Positions 5,849 to 11,869 of a stretch of DNA of 11,869 nucleotides are shown one piece after another. How positions within the stretch are numbered: the stretch's first letter is position 1; each line of letters opens with the position of its first letter. The notes under the pieces were generated by a model. It did not search any database. It was not told where the DNA came from and saw nothing but the letters and a program-made list of their open reading frames with translations. The DNA is from Fidelibacterota bacterium (GTDB lineage Bacteria > Fidelibacterota > Marinisomatia > SCGC-AAA003-L08 > TS1B11), in the NCBI GenBank assembly GCA_022564085.1, contig JADFMC010000021.1:1-11869 (forward strand), in the 5' to 3' direction. A program made the position numbers and the translations under genes.

Positions 5849-5974
5849 TTTTGCATCCTTCTAGGCTATGCCGCCTGGGAGCGCCGTCGTCAAATCCGAA
5901 GGGGGGAGCCAAGTCCCAACTGCCCGGGTGTACAAGCGGGCTTTGACGATGACGAGACAGCCGCCCACCCAGTT

Positions 5975-6008
5975 TTGACCGGGTCGGCCGACTTCCCCCC
6001 AATATATA
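5975..6008 (+). promoter_or_regulatory. Candidate promoter for tRNA-Gln and the downstream cluster
   Basis: TTGACC (5975-5980) is a good -35 match, and an AT-only AATATATA (6001-6008) gives a possible -10 in otherwise GC-rich DNA. The spacing is 20 nt to AATATA or 22 nt to TATATA, longer than ideal. Transcription would begin about 30 nt before the tRNA. A second TTGACG at 5943 has no matching -10. Confidence 0.35.
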
Positions 6009-6044
6009 GCAACCCAATTGCCTGCGTCGCGGCGCGAGGCCTTT

Positions 6045-6115
6045 TCGGGGATCGTCTAAAGGCAGGACAGCGGGCTTTGGTCCCGCCAATCGAGGTTCGA
6101 TTCCTCGTCCCCGAA
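6045..6115 (+). tRNA. tRNA-Gln (anticodon UUG)
   Basis: A full cloverleaf can be drawn. The acceptor stem is TCGGGGA (6045-6051) with TCCCCGA (6108-6114) and discriminator A 6115. A short D-arm follows. The anticodon stem GCGGG/CCCGC encloses loop CTTTGGT with anticodon TTG at 6077-6079, the variable loop is CAAT, and the T-arm is CGAGG-TTCGATT-CCTCG (6091-6107). CCA is not encoded (CTG follows). It reads CAA, and CAG by wobble. The prs start codon lies 26 nt downstream, and a tRNA-Gln just before prs is also seen in other bacteria, for example some deltaproteobacteria. Confidence 0.95.
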
Positions 6116-6141
6116 CTGTAGTAACTGGAAGTGGCAAAGTC

Positions 6142-7083
6142 ATGATGAAAATATTCGCCGGCCGGTCGAACTTAAAACTGGCCCAGGCAATATCCATGGA
6201 GCTGGACATTCCGCTGGGTCCCAGGACCATCAAGAACTTCAGTGATGGCGAGATTTACGTCAAGTTCGAGGAAAACATCCGCAACCAGGACGTTTTCATC
6301 ATCCAGTCCACCAATCCGCCGGCGGATAACATCATCGAACTGCTGCTGATGCTGGACGCCGCCCGCCGGGCTTCGGCCGGGAGTGTGACGGCGGTGATCC
6401 CCTACTACGGGTATGCCCGCCAGGACCGCAAGGACAAGCCCCGGGTGCCCATCTCGGCCCGGCTGTTTTTGGATACCTTTGAGGCGGTGGGCGCCAGCCG
6501 GGTGATCACCATGGACCTGCACTCGCCCCAGATCCAGGGATTTGTGAACATACCCTTCGACCACCTTTACTCGCGGCTGGTGCTGCTGGAACGGCTCAAG
6601 AAACTGGGTTGGAACTCGGAGAACGGGATAGTTTTGAGCCCCGACATGGGCAGCGCCCGGATGGGCCAGGCCTACGCCCGCTACCTCGATTTGGGATTTG
6701 CCCTGATCGACAAACGCCGGCCTGCCCACAACCGGGCCGAAGTGGTACACCTGATCGGTAACCTTAAGGACAAGCATGTGATCATTATCGATGACATGAT
6801 CGACACGGCGGGGACAATTGTCAGTGCGGCCGAAAGCGCTATGGAACATGGCGCCAAGTCGATCACGGCGGTGGCTACGCACGGACTGTTCTCAAAACCG
6901 GCCACGGAGCGGCTGATGGCAGCGTCCATCGATAAGGTAATTGTCACCGATACTATCGATGTGCAGGCCCAGGGCCTGGAGTCGAAGTTGGAAATAGTAT
7001 CGGTGGCGAAAATATTTGCGGCCTCAATCCAGCGGATCACTGCTGGCCGGTCCCTGAGTTCGCTGTTTGAAATGGAGAGCTGA
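6142..7083 (+). CDS. prs: Ribose-phosphate pyrophosphokinase (PRPP synthetase)
   Basis: Prs transfers pyrophosphate from ATP to ribose 5-phosphate to make PRPP, the precursor for purines, pyrimidines, NAD, histidine and tryptophan. The 313-aa length is normal for class I enzymes. Visible motifs are F-S-D-G-E (33-37), the ATP-contacting Y-A-R-Q-D-R-K (91-97), D-L-H-S-P-Q-I-Q-G-F with H127 (125-134), and the PRPP-binding loop I-I-D-D-M-I-D-T-A-G-T (215-225). The stretch S-P-D-M-G-S-A-R-M (166-174) replaces the more common S-P-D-x-G-G-V-x-R, a variation outside the catalytic loop. Two ATG codons lie in tandem (6142 and 6145); GGAAGTGG 7 nt upstream of the first supports it. It starts 26 nt after tRNA-Gln and ends 2 nt before rplY, so all three may share a transcript. 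Confidence 0.97.
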   Translation: MMKIFAGRSNLKLAQAISMELDIPLGPRTIKNFSDGEIYVKFEENIRNQDVFIIQSTNPPADNIIELLLMLDAARRASAGSVTAVIPYYGYARQDRKDKPRVPISARLFLDTFEAVGASRVITMDLHSPQIQGFVNIPFDHLYSRLVLLERLKKLGWNSENGIVLSPDMGSARMGQAYARYLDLGFALIDKRRPAHNRAEVVHLIGNLKDKHVIIIDDMIDTAGTIVSAAESAMEHGAKSITAVATHGLFSKPATERLMAASIDKVIVTDTIDVQAQGLESKLEIVSVAKIFAASIQRITAGRSLSSLFEMES

Positions 7084-7085
7084 TA

Positions 7086-7745
7086 ATGCCAGTGAAAGAA
7101 TTCAAGATCGAAGTATCCCAGCGCGAGGAGAGGGGCAAGAGCGCCATGGGCCGGCTAAGGGCCGAGGGCTTTGTGCCGGGGATCTATTATGCCCACGAGC
7201 AATCAGAGGCGATCCCCTTCAAGGTGGAAGCCAAATTGCTGCACCAAGCCCTCTCCGGAGATGCGATGGTATATCACGTAACTGTGGGTGGTGAGCGCAA
7301 GAATGTGCTGATGAAGGAAATCCAGTACCATCCCGTTACCGATGAAATTCTCCATGTAGACTTCATGGGAGTACAATTGGATGAAATAGTAGAGGTAGCT
7401 GTGCCGCTATATCTCCATGGCCGGCCCATAGGAGTGCGGGATGAGGGTGGCCAACTTCACCAGGCTTTAATGGAAATCATGGTGCGCTGCAAGGCCGGCG
7501 AAATCCCTCCCAATATTGACCTGGATATAGTAGATCTGCATTTGGGCGAGTCCGTTCACGCTGGTGATCTTGATCTGGGCACGGCCGACCTGGTCATCTC
7601 CGCCGACACATTGGTGGTTACGGTAGCAAAACCACGCGGGGTCGAGGAATTGGCGGAGGCCGAGGAGGACGAAGAAGAATTTGTCTTTGAAGAGGGTAAG
7701 GAACCGGCGCCTGGGGAAGAGCCGGAAGAAAAGGCAAAGGAATAA
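7086..7745 (+). CDS. rplY: Large ribosomal subunit protein bL25 (CTC-type)
   Basis: bL25 binds 5S rRNA in the large subunit. This 219-aa form has the N-terminal 5S-binding beta domain (about 1-93, with R-G-K-S-A-M-G-R-L-R near 16-25 and H-V-D-F at 90-93). A second TL5/CTC beta domain follows (about 97-184, with L-E-I-x-V-x-C-like M-E-I-M-V-R-C at 129-135 and I-P-x-x-I-x-x-D-I at 140-148). It ends in an acidic tail (184-219) dominated by E. The short E. coli form has only the first domain. GGAG 8 nt before the ATG overlaps the end of prs, and the gap to prs is 2 nt, indicating coupling. The pth gene follows after 9 nt. The Glu-rich tail is probably disordered. Confidence 0.96.
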   Translation: MPVKEFKIEVSQREERGKSAMGRLRAEGFVPGIYYAHEQSEAIPFKVEAKLLHQALSGDAMVYHVTVGGERKNVLMKEIQYHPVTDEILHVDFMGVQLDEIVEVAVPLYLHGRPIGVRDEGGQLHQALMEIMVRCKAGEIPPNIDLDIVDLHLGESVHAGDLDLGTADLVISADTLVVTVAKPRGVEELAEAEEDEEEFVFEEGKEPAPGEEPEEKAKE

Positions 7746-7754
7746 GGAGACCGC

Positions 7755-8351
7755 ATGCAGCTTATCGTCGGTTTGGGCAACGGCGCCCCGGAGTATGGCA
7801 GCACCCGGCACAATTTCGGTTTCCGGGTGGTAGACGCTCTGGTGCTGGCCCGGAATATGTCTTTTCAGCCTGGCAAAGGTGATTACTTGATCGCTATACA
7901 CGAACCCGACCAATTCGCAGTGGTTAAGTCGGTGGGCGCAATGAACGAGAGCGGTTGGGCGGTGTTCGATGCCATGGACTTTGTCAAGGCCGAGATTAAA
8001 GATATCATGTTAGTGTATGACGATATTGACCTACCGCTGGACACCCTCCGCTTCAGGCCCTCGGGGGGCGCGGGCGGCCACAAAGGGGTGGAATCGATTA
8101 TTGCTACGCTGGGCAGCGAAGATTTTGCCCGTTTGCGATTGGGGATTGCCACTGACGCCCCCATGAAACCCAGCGAAAAATATGTACTGGATCCGTTCCG
8201 GGAGCAGGATTTACCGCTGGTAGAGGCAGTGATTACCAGGGCGGTAGAGGGGCTGGAGGAATACCTGGAGAGTAATATCGAGACTGCCATGACCCGCTTC
8301 AATGCCGGCCCGGAAGAAAGTGAAACCGGGGAAAGCACTACCAGCGGATGA
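7755..8351 (+). CDS. pth: Peptidyl-tRNA hydrolase
   Basis: Pth cleaves the ester of peptidyl-tRNAs released from stalled ribosomes and recycles the tRNA. The 198-aa protein has the family blocks G-L-G-N (6-9), T-R-H-N with catalytic H19 (17-20), M-N-x-S-G (63-67), V-Y-D-D-I-D-L-P with D89 (87-94), and G-G-A-G-G-H-K-G (104-111). Two changes stand out. The usual N-P-G-x-E-Y is N-G-A-P-E-Y, and the position of E. coli N114 is K110. A lysine or arginine there probably occurs in other Pth proteins, so activity is still expected. The tail (184-198) is acidic and serine-rich. A strong AAGGAG precedes the ATG at 7755. Its stop overlaps the hppA start as ATGA. Confidence 0.94.
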   Translation: MQLIVGLGNGAPEYGSTRHNFGFRVVDALVLARNMSFQPGKGDYLIAIHEPDQFAVVKSVGAMNESGWAVFDAMDFVKAEIKDIMLVYDDIDLPLDTLRFRPSGGAGGHKGVESIIATLGSEDFARLRLGIATDAPMKPSEKYVLDPFREQDLPLVEAVITRAVEGLEEYLESNIETAMTRFNAGPEESETGESTTSG

Positions 8352-10399
8352 CTCAACTATTTATGATTGTGGCGACGACGGGCCTGCTGGCATTGCTGTT
8401 TGCTTTCTGGCAGACCCGATGGATTAAGAGGCAGGACCCCGGCTCAGAGCGAATGATTGAAATAGGCGCCGCTATCCGTGAAGGGGCCACGGCGTTCATC
8501 AAAGCCGAATACCGGGTGATGGCCATCTTCATACTGGCGGTGGCGGTATTGCTTTACCTGGCCAACCAGGGCCGCGGTCCGCTGCTGGGTTTGGTGGGGC
8601 TGTCGTTTATAGTTGGTGCCCTATGCTCCGGTCTGGCAGGTTTCATAGGCTTACGGGTGGCCACCCAGGCCAACCACCGCACCACCCAGGCCGCCACCGG
8701 GAGCCTTAGCTCCGCTCTGGAGATTGCTTTTGCCAGCGGAGTGGTGATGGGGCTGAGCGTGGTGGGGCTGGGGGTGCTGGGGCTGGTGGTATTGTTCACT
8801 TTGTACAGCCCCCTGTTCGACGGTCTGCCGCGCACCATGGAAGTGCTCTCAGGCTTTGCCATGGGAGCTTCCTCAGTCGCGTTGTTTGCCCGCGTCGGGG
8901 GCGGCATTTATACCAAGGCGGCCGATGTGGGCGCCGACCTGGTGGGTAAGATCGAGGCCGGGATCCCTGAGGATGATCCTCGTAACCCGGCTACCATTGC
9001 CGATAATGTAGGCGATAACGTGGGCGACGTGGCAGGCATGGGCGCCGACCTATTCGAGTCCTACGTCGGTTCCATCGTCGGTTCCATGGTCCTGGGCGCG
9101 GCGGCCTTAACGGCCGGCGGAATGGCCACTCCGGCGCTGGTGACGCTGCCGCTCTACCTGGCGGCCACCGGTATCGTGGCCTCCATAATCGGCACCTTTT
9201 TTGTCCGGGTGAGGGCGGAGGGCAACCTGCAGCACGCCCTGCATGCCGGTACCCTGTCGGCGGCCGTTATCACCTTGGTGGCGTCGTGGTTTGTGATCCG
9301 GTGGCAGTTGCCCGAGTCCGTCCACCTGGATGCTGGACTGATCACCTCCGGCGGAGTATTCGCCGCCACGATCACCGGTCTGGTCGGCGGCACCCTGGTG
9401 GGTCTGTCCACTGAGTACTTTACCGCCGAAAACCGATCGCCGGTGCGGAGTATTGCAGAGGCATCCACGACCGGGGCTGCCACGAACATCATGGCCGGTT
9501 TATCCGTAGGGATGTTTTCAACGGTAGCGCCGGTGGCCATAATTGCCGCCGCCATTGTGCTCAGCCACTTCTGGGCCGGGCTGTACGGCATCGCCATCGC
9601 TGCTCTGGGCATGCTGGCCACCACCGGTATCCAACTGGCGGTGGACGCCTATGGACCGGTGGCCGACAATGCCGGAGGTATCGCCGAAATGTCCGGGCAG
9701 CCCCCGGAAGTGCGGCAGCGGACCGACCGGTTGGACGCCGTGGGCAACACCACTGCGGCTATCGGCAAAGGGTTCGCCATCGGGTCGGCGGCCTTGACCG
9801 CCCTGGCCATGTTCGCCGCCTATACCAAAGTGGTGGGGTTGGAAAGCATCAACGTCATGGAGCCGCAGGTCATGGCCGGGATATTGCTGGGTGCGGCCTT
9901 ACCGTTCCTGTTTTCAGGCTTGGCCATGCAGGCAGTGGGCGCGGCGGCCTTTGAGATGATAGCGGAGGTACGGCGCCAGTTCAAGGAGATTCCGGGCCTG
10001 TTGGAGGGTACCGGCCGGCCCGATTACGCCGCCTGTGTCGACATCTCCACCAAAGCAGCCCTGCGGAAGATGGTGTTCCCCGGGCTGTTGGCGGTGTTCA
10101 CGCCGGTGGTAGTGGGCTTTTTCGGAGGACCGAGCATGCTGGCGGGAGTGCTCACCGGTATTCTGTCGTCGGGTGTATTGCTGGCTATCTTCATGGCTAA
10201 TGCCGGCGGTGCGTGGGATAATGCCAAGAAATATATTGAGGGCGGCGCCCTGGGCGGCAAAGGCTCGGAGGCTCACAAAGCCGCTGTGATCGGTGACACT
10301 GTAGGGGACCCGTTCAAGGATACGGCCGGGCCCTCACTTAACATTCTGATCAAGTTGACGTCGATTGTGTCGCTCGTGATTGCGCCGCTGATCAAGTAA
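8348..10399 (+). CDS. hppA: Membrane-bound ion-pumping pyrophosphatase, K+-dependent type
   Basis: This enzyme hydrolyses cytoplasmic PPi and pumps H+ and/or Na+ across the inner membrane. It has 683 aa and about 16 hydrophobic segments. Catalytic blocks present are K-A-A-D-V-G-A-D-L-V-G-K (190-201), D-D-P-R-N-P-A-T-I-A-D-N-V-G-D-N-V-G-D (209-227) and D-N-A-K-K-Y-I-E (624-631). H-K-A-A-V-I-G-D-T-V-G-D-P-F-K-D-T-A-G-P-S (643-663) closes the set. G-N-T-T-A-A-I-G-K-G (466-475) has A470 and G473, the pattern of K+-dependent enzymes; K+-independent ones have K and T. E237 in D-L-F-E-S-Y (234-239) is the glutamate position typical of Na+-transporting and some related K+-dependent enzymes, so the pumped ion is undecided. 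It overlaps pth by 4 nt without its own clear ribosome site, so translational coupling is likely. Confidence 0.97.
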   Translation: MTQLFMIVATTGLLALLFAFWQTRWIKRQDPGSERMIEIGAAIREGATAFIKAEYRVMAIFILAVAVLLYLANQGRGPLLGLVGLSFIVGALCSGLAGFIGLRVATQANHRTTQAATGSLSSALEIAFASGVVMGLSVVGLGVLGLVVLFTLYSPLFDGLPRTMEVLSGFAMGASSVALFARVGGGIYTKAADVGADLVGKIEAGIPEDDPRNPATIADNVGDNVGDVAGMGADLFESYVGSIVGSMVLGAAALTAGGMATPALVTLPLYLAATGIVASIIGTFFVRVRAEGNLQHALHAGTLSAAVITLVASWFVIRWQLPESVHLDAGLITSGGVFAATITGLVGGTLVGLSTEYFTAENRSPVRSIAEASTTGAATNIMAGLSVGMFSTVAPVAIIAAAIVLSHFWAGLYGIAIAALGMLATTGIQLAVDAYGPVADNAGGIAEMSGQPPEVRQRTDRLDAVGNTTAAIGKGFAIGSAALTALAMFAAYTKVVGLESINVMEPQVMAGILLGAALPFLFSGLAMQAVGAAAFEMIAEVRRQFKEIPGLLEGTGRPDYAACVDISTKAALRKMVFPGLLAVFTPVVVGFFGGPSMLAGVLTGILSSGVLLAIFMANAGGAWDNAKKYIEGGALGGKGSEAHKAAVIGDTVGDPFKDTAGPSLNILIKLTSIVSLVIAPLIK

Positions 10400-10416
10400 C
10401 ACCAGGGAGACTGGAA

Positions 10417-10938
10417 GTGAATTATTACGAAGCAATTTTCATTGTGCACCCTGCACTGGAGGATTCGGTCCTGGCCCAACTGGTCCGGGAGACGAAGGAG
10501 ATCTTCATTAAACGTGGGAGTGATATCATTTACGATGAGGAAATGGGCAAAAAGCGGCTGGCATATCCCATCGAGAAACAGCGGTTTGGCACCTTCTATC
10601 TATTCCATTTCAAGAGCGATGGCCAACAAAACGTGCAAATCAACCGTGACCTGGAGCATAAAGATAATATTCTGGCCCATATGATCGTGCGCATCGAGGA
10701 GGATGAGGTCCGGCAGGTCAAGCCGGAGTCTGAGGCGGAAACCGAGAAGGCTGTCGCTGGTAAAGAGCAGGCGGATACGGTAAAAGAGGAAGTTAAGAGC
10801 GCTGTGGAAAAAACGGAGGGGGAATCCAAAGTAGAAGCCGTGGTGGAAGTGACGGAGCCACTCCAATCCGAGGCGACCGCCGAGAAAGAGGAAGCGCCCG
10901 CCGATGAAGATCTACCTGAAACCAAGCCGGCGGAATGA
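10417..10938 (+). CDS. rpsF: Small ribosomal subunit protein bS6, long acidic tail
   Basis: bS6 binds the central domain of 16S rRNA as a pair with bS18. Residues 1-95 form the ferredoxin-like domain: N-Y-Y-E-A-I-F-I-V-H-P at the start, K-K-R-L-A-Y-P-I near 45-52, F-G-T-F-Y-L-F-H-F at 57-65, and the last strand around A-H-M-I-V-R-I at 87-93. Residues 96-173 are an unusually long tail rich in E, K, A and V, predicted disordered; the usual length is about 95-140 aa. The start is GTG at 10417 with GGGAG 7 nt upstream, 17 nt after hppA. rpsR follows after 105 nt. The ssb gene commonly found between them is absent. Confidence 0.94.
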   Translation: MNYYEAIFIVHPALEDSVLAQLVRETKEIFIKRGSDIIYDEEMGKKRLAYPIEKQRFGTFYLFHFKSDGQQNVQINRDLEHKDNILAHMIVRIEEDEVRQVKPESEAETEKAVAGKEQADTVKEEVKSAVEKTEGESKVEAVVEVTEPLQSEATAEKEEAPADEDLPETKPAE

Positions 10939-11043
10939 ACTGTCGCCATCCGGCTAACAGCGGTGTAATCCTGAGACAGGGAAAATTTCACTCGGCCCAG
11001 CGATTTGCGATGGACGCTACGGCCTACTTAAGGAGATAACACT

Positions 11044-11274
11044 ATGGCTTTTATGAGCCGCCGTAAAATATGCAAGTTCTGTGAGAACCAGGTTACCAGA
11101 ATCGACTATAAGGATGTCCGTACCTTGCGCCGGTTCGTTACCGAGCAGGGAAAGATCATCCCTCGCCGTGTAACCGGGGTGTGCTCCCCACATCAGCGGA
11201 TGCTGACCCGGGCCATCAAGCGGGCCCGCAATATCGCCCTGATCCACTACACCCTGGATGTCACCCAGACTTAG
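11044..11274 (+). CDS. rpsR: Small ribosomal subunit protein bS18, zinc-binding form
   Basis: bS18 binds 16S rRNA with bS6 on the platform of the small subunit. The 76-aa protein is of normal length and has the conserved R-R-K-x-C-x-F-C start, D-Y-K-D at 21-24, and a basic C-terminal half. Residues C10, C13, C47 and H50 form a C-x2-C...C-x2-H set, which marks a zinc-binding (C+) version; many bacteria have cysteine-free bS18. AAGGAG 8 nt before the ATG is a strong ribosome site. The stop TAG is embedded in the Shine-Dalgarno of rplI (AGGAGGAA), so the two genes are tightly coupled. Confidence 0.97.
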   Translation: MAFMSRRKICKFCENQVTRIDYKDVRTLRRFVTEQGKIIPRRVTGVCSPHQRMLTRAIKRARNIALIHYTLDVTQT

Positions 11275-11286
11275 GAGGAATCAAAT

Positions 11287-11730
11287 ATGCAGATTGTGCT
11301 CCGTAAAGATGTGGAAACGTTGGGTAAGGCCGGAAGTGTGGTTCAAGTTAACCCGGGTTATGCCCGCAATTTTCTATTCCCCAAAAAGCTGGCGGTGAGG
11401 GCCACGGCCTCAAACCTGCGGCGGGTAGCCGATGAAACCCGCCTGGAAGAAACCCGCTTGGATCGGCAAAAGTCCAAACTGGAGGCCACGGCGGCTAAAC
11501 TTGGCGAGGTCTCAATCACGGCCGCGGTGAAGGTGGGTGAAGACGACAAAGTATTCGGTTCGGTGACTTCCATGATGGTGGCCGAGCTGCTTCAGAAACA
11601 GGGGTTCAAGTTCGACCATCATGACATCGATCTGGAGGAACCGCTCAAGGCCCTGGGCCAGTATGATGTGTCGGTCAAGTTGGGTCACGGGATCAGTGGA
11701 ACGATCACGGTCTGGGTGGTGCGGGAGTAA
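11287..11730 (+). CDS. rplI: Large ribosomal subunit protein bL9
   Basis: bL9 binds domain V of 23S rRNA near the L1 stalk and helps keep the reading frame. At 147 aa it has normal length. The N-domain (1-47) shows M-Q-I-V-L-R-K-D-V-x-x-L-G-K-A-G and the signature V-N-P-G-Y-A-R-N-F-L-F-P (21-32). A charged linker helix covers about 41-75. The C-domain (about 76-147) has K-V-F-G-S-V-T (88-94) and L-G-x-Y-D-V-x-V-K-L-x-x-G-I-x-G-T-I-T-V-W-V (122-145). The ATG lies 6 nt after AGGAGGAA. It is the last complete gene of the plus-strand ribosomal run. Confidence 0.98.
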   Translation: MQIVLRKDVETLGKAGSVVQVNPGYARNFLFPKKLAVRATASNLRRVADETRLEETRLDRQKSKLEATAAKLGEVSITAAVKVGEDDKVFGSVTSMMVAELLQKQGFKFDHHDIDLEEPLKALGQYDVSVKLGHGISGTITVWVVRE

Positions 11731-11735
11731 TTGCA

Positions 11736-11818
11736 CCCCGGCCCGCCTGACGGCTTCCCCTCCAAACTTACTTTCCCACCTGTACGCGGCGGCTGCGGTT
11801 ACCGATGACGGGCCGGGG
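11736..11818 (+). terminator. Perfect 10-bp inverted repeat downstream of rplI
   Basis: CCCCGGCCCG (11736-11745) and CGGGCCGGGG (11809-11818) are exact reverse complements separated by 63 nt. They begin 5 nt after the rplI stop, and the right arm is followed by CCTTAG rather than a T-run. It may be a transcription end signal or a leader structure of the next gene; the loop is too long for a typical intrinsic terminator. Confidence 0.35.
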
Positions 11819-11840
11819 CCTTAGCCACCAACCGTTGACC

Positions 11841-11869
11841 ATGTTTGCCCGGGTAGTCCTACCCCTGTC
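11841..11869 (+). CDS. Possible primosomal protein PriA, N-terminal fragment
   Basis: The last 29 nt read ATG then F-A-R-V-V-L-P-L and a partial codon. The A-x-V-x-L-P-L pattern is typical of the first residues of PriA, the replication-restart helicase, and replication genes often follow rplI. An in-frame ATG at 11805 would add 12 residues. Neither start has a clear Shine-Dalgarno site. Nine full codons cannot establish the family. Confidence 0.35.

Larger units (their letters stand above)
5351..6044. other. Long gap with no clear protein gene, several inverted repeats
   Basis: This 694-nt spacer separates the minus-strand sigma gene from the plus-strand tRNA-Gln and should hold both promoters. 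I see no convincing protein gene, only a 98-codon minus ORF without Shine-Dalgarno site or recognisable motif and a 41-codon plus ORF. It contains a nested hairpin at 5504-5551. A 10-bp pairing of CGTCGTCAAA (5885-5894) with TTTGAC...GACG (5942-5954) has a 3-nt bulge. GGGGGG (5901-5906) can pair with CCCCCC (5995-6000). These suggest structured leaders or a small RNA, but no known RNA family was recognised. Confidence 0.5.

Noticed and set aside
5800..5900. Resemblance to a ZTP (pfl) riboswitch (GCCGCCTGGG near 5870, GTGAC upstream), attractive because prs follows
   Set aside because: The 5' conserved GGCG element is missing, the 3' block ends GGGAG rather than GGGCA, and a tRNA gene with its own promoter-like sequence intervenes. 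An Infernal search with the ZTP model would settle it.
6127..6147. Second ATG (6145) as the prs start
   Set aside because: The Shine-Dalgarno spacing to the first ATG (7 nt) is good; either choice changes the protein by only one residue.
5832..6233. 133-codon minus-strand ORF across tRNA-Gln and the prs start
   Set aside because: It runs antisense through a certain tRNA and a certain enzyme gene and has no motif.

Overview
This window is a gene-dense, mostly housekeeping stretch of a GC-rich bacterial genome. The primary-type sigma factor is short (277 aa, no long N-terminal region 1.1), as in the Bacteroidetes/Chlorobi-like (FCB) lineages. A four-helix-bundle S23 gene, a membrane pyrophosphatase and the gene order fit an FCB-related or deltaproteobacterium-like candidate lineage. 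This placement is an inference from gene content, and no 16S rRNA gene is present. No phage, IS element, CRISPR array or defence system is visible.

Left block (1-3902, minus strand). Reading leftward, the order is ruvB, queA, ispD, ispF, a four-helix-bundle (S23/IVP-like) gene, then the first 17 codons of a probable gltX running off the window. ispD-ispF-gltX is a known neighbourhood. The AT-rich S23-like gene sits between ispF and gltX and is enclosed by a 16-nt inverted repeat (15/16 match), so it looks like an inserted cassette.

Middle (3903-6044). A divergent intergenic region separates ruvB from an unrecognised 82-aa cysteine-containing protein (plus strand). That gene converges on the minus-strand sigma factor gene. 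The convergent spacer holds a strong GC hairpin, a run of heptamers and a decayed palindromic repeat. Upstream of the sigma gene lie 694 nt with no convincing protein gene, containing several strong inverted repeats and one 41-codon ORF.

Right block (6045-11730, plus strand). tRNA-Gln(UUG), prs, rplY (bL25), pth, hppA, rpsF (bS6), rpsR (bS18) and rplI (bL9) are closely spaced, with 2-nt gaps, an ATGA overlap and Shine-Dalgarno sites, and may be one long transcription unit. The set links PRPP supply, translation and recycling of peptidyl-tRNA. The pyrophosphatase could remove PPi made by tRNA charging and nucleotide synthesis while energising the membrane. ychF and ssb, which often occur in this order elsewhere, are absent. 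A 10-bp perfect inverted repeat follows rplI, and the window ends in the first codons of a possible priA.

I did not find a clearly new multi-gene system. The most unusual items are the S23 cassette, the promoter-like dyad upstream of ruvB, the structured gap upstream of the sigma gene, and the mobile-like repeats in the convergent spacer.
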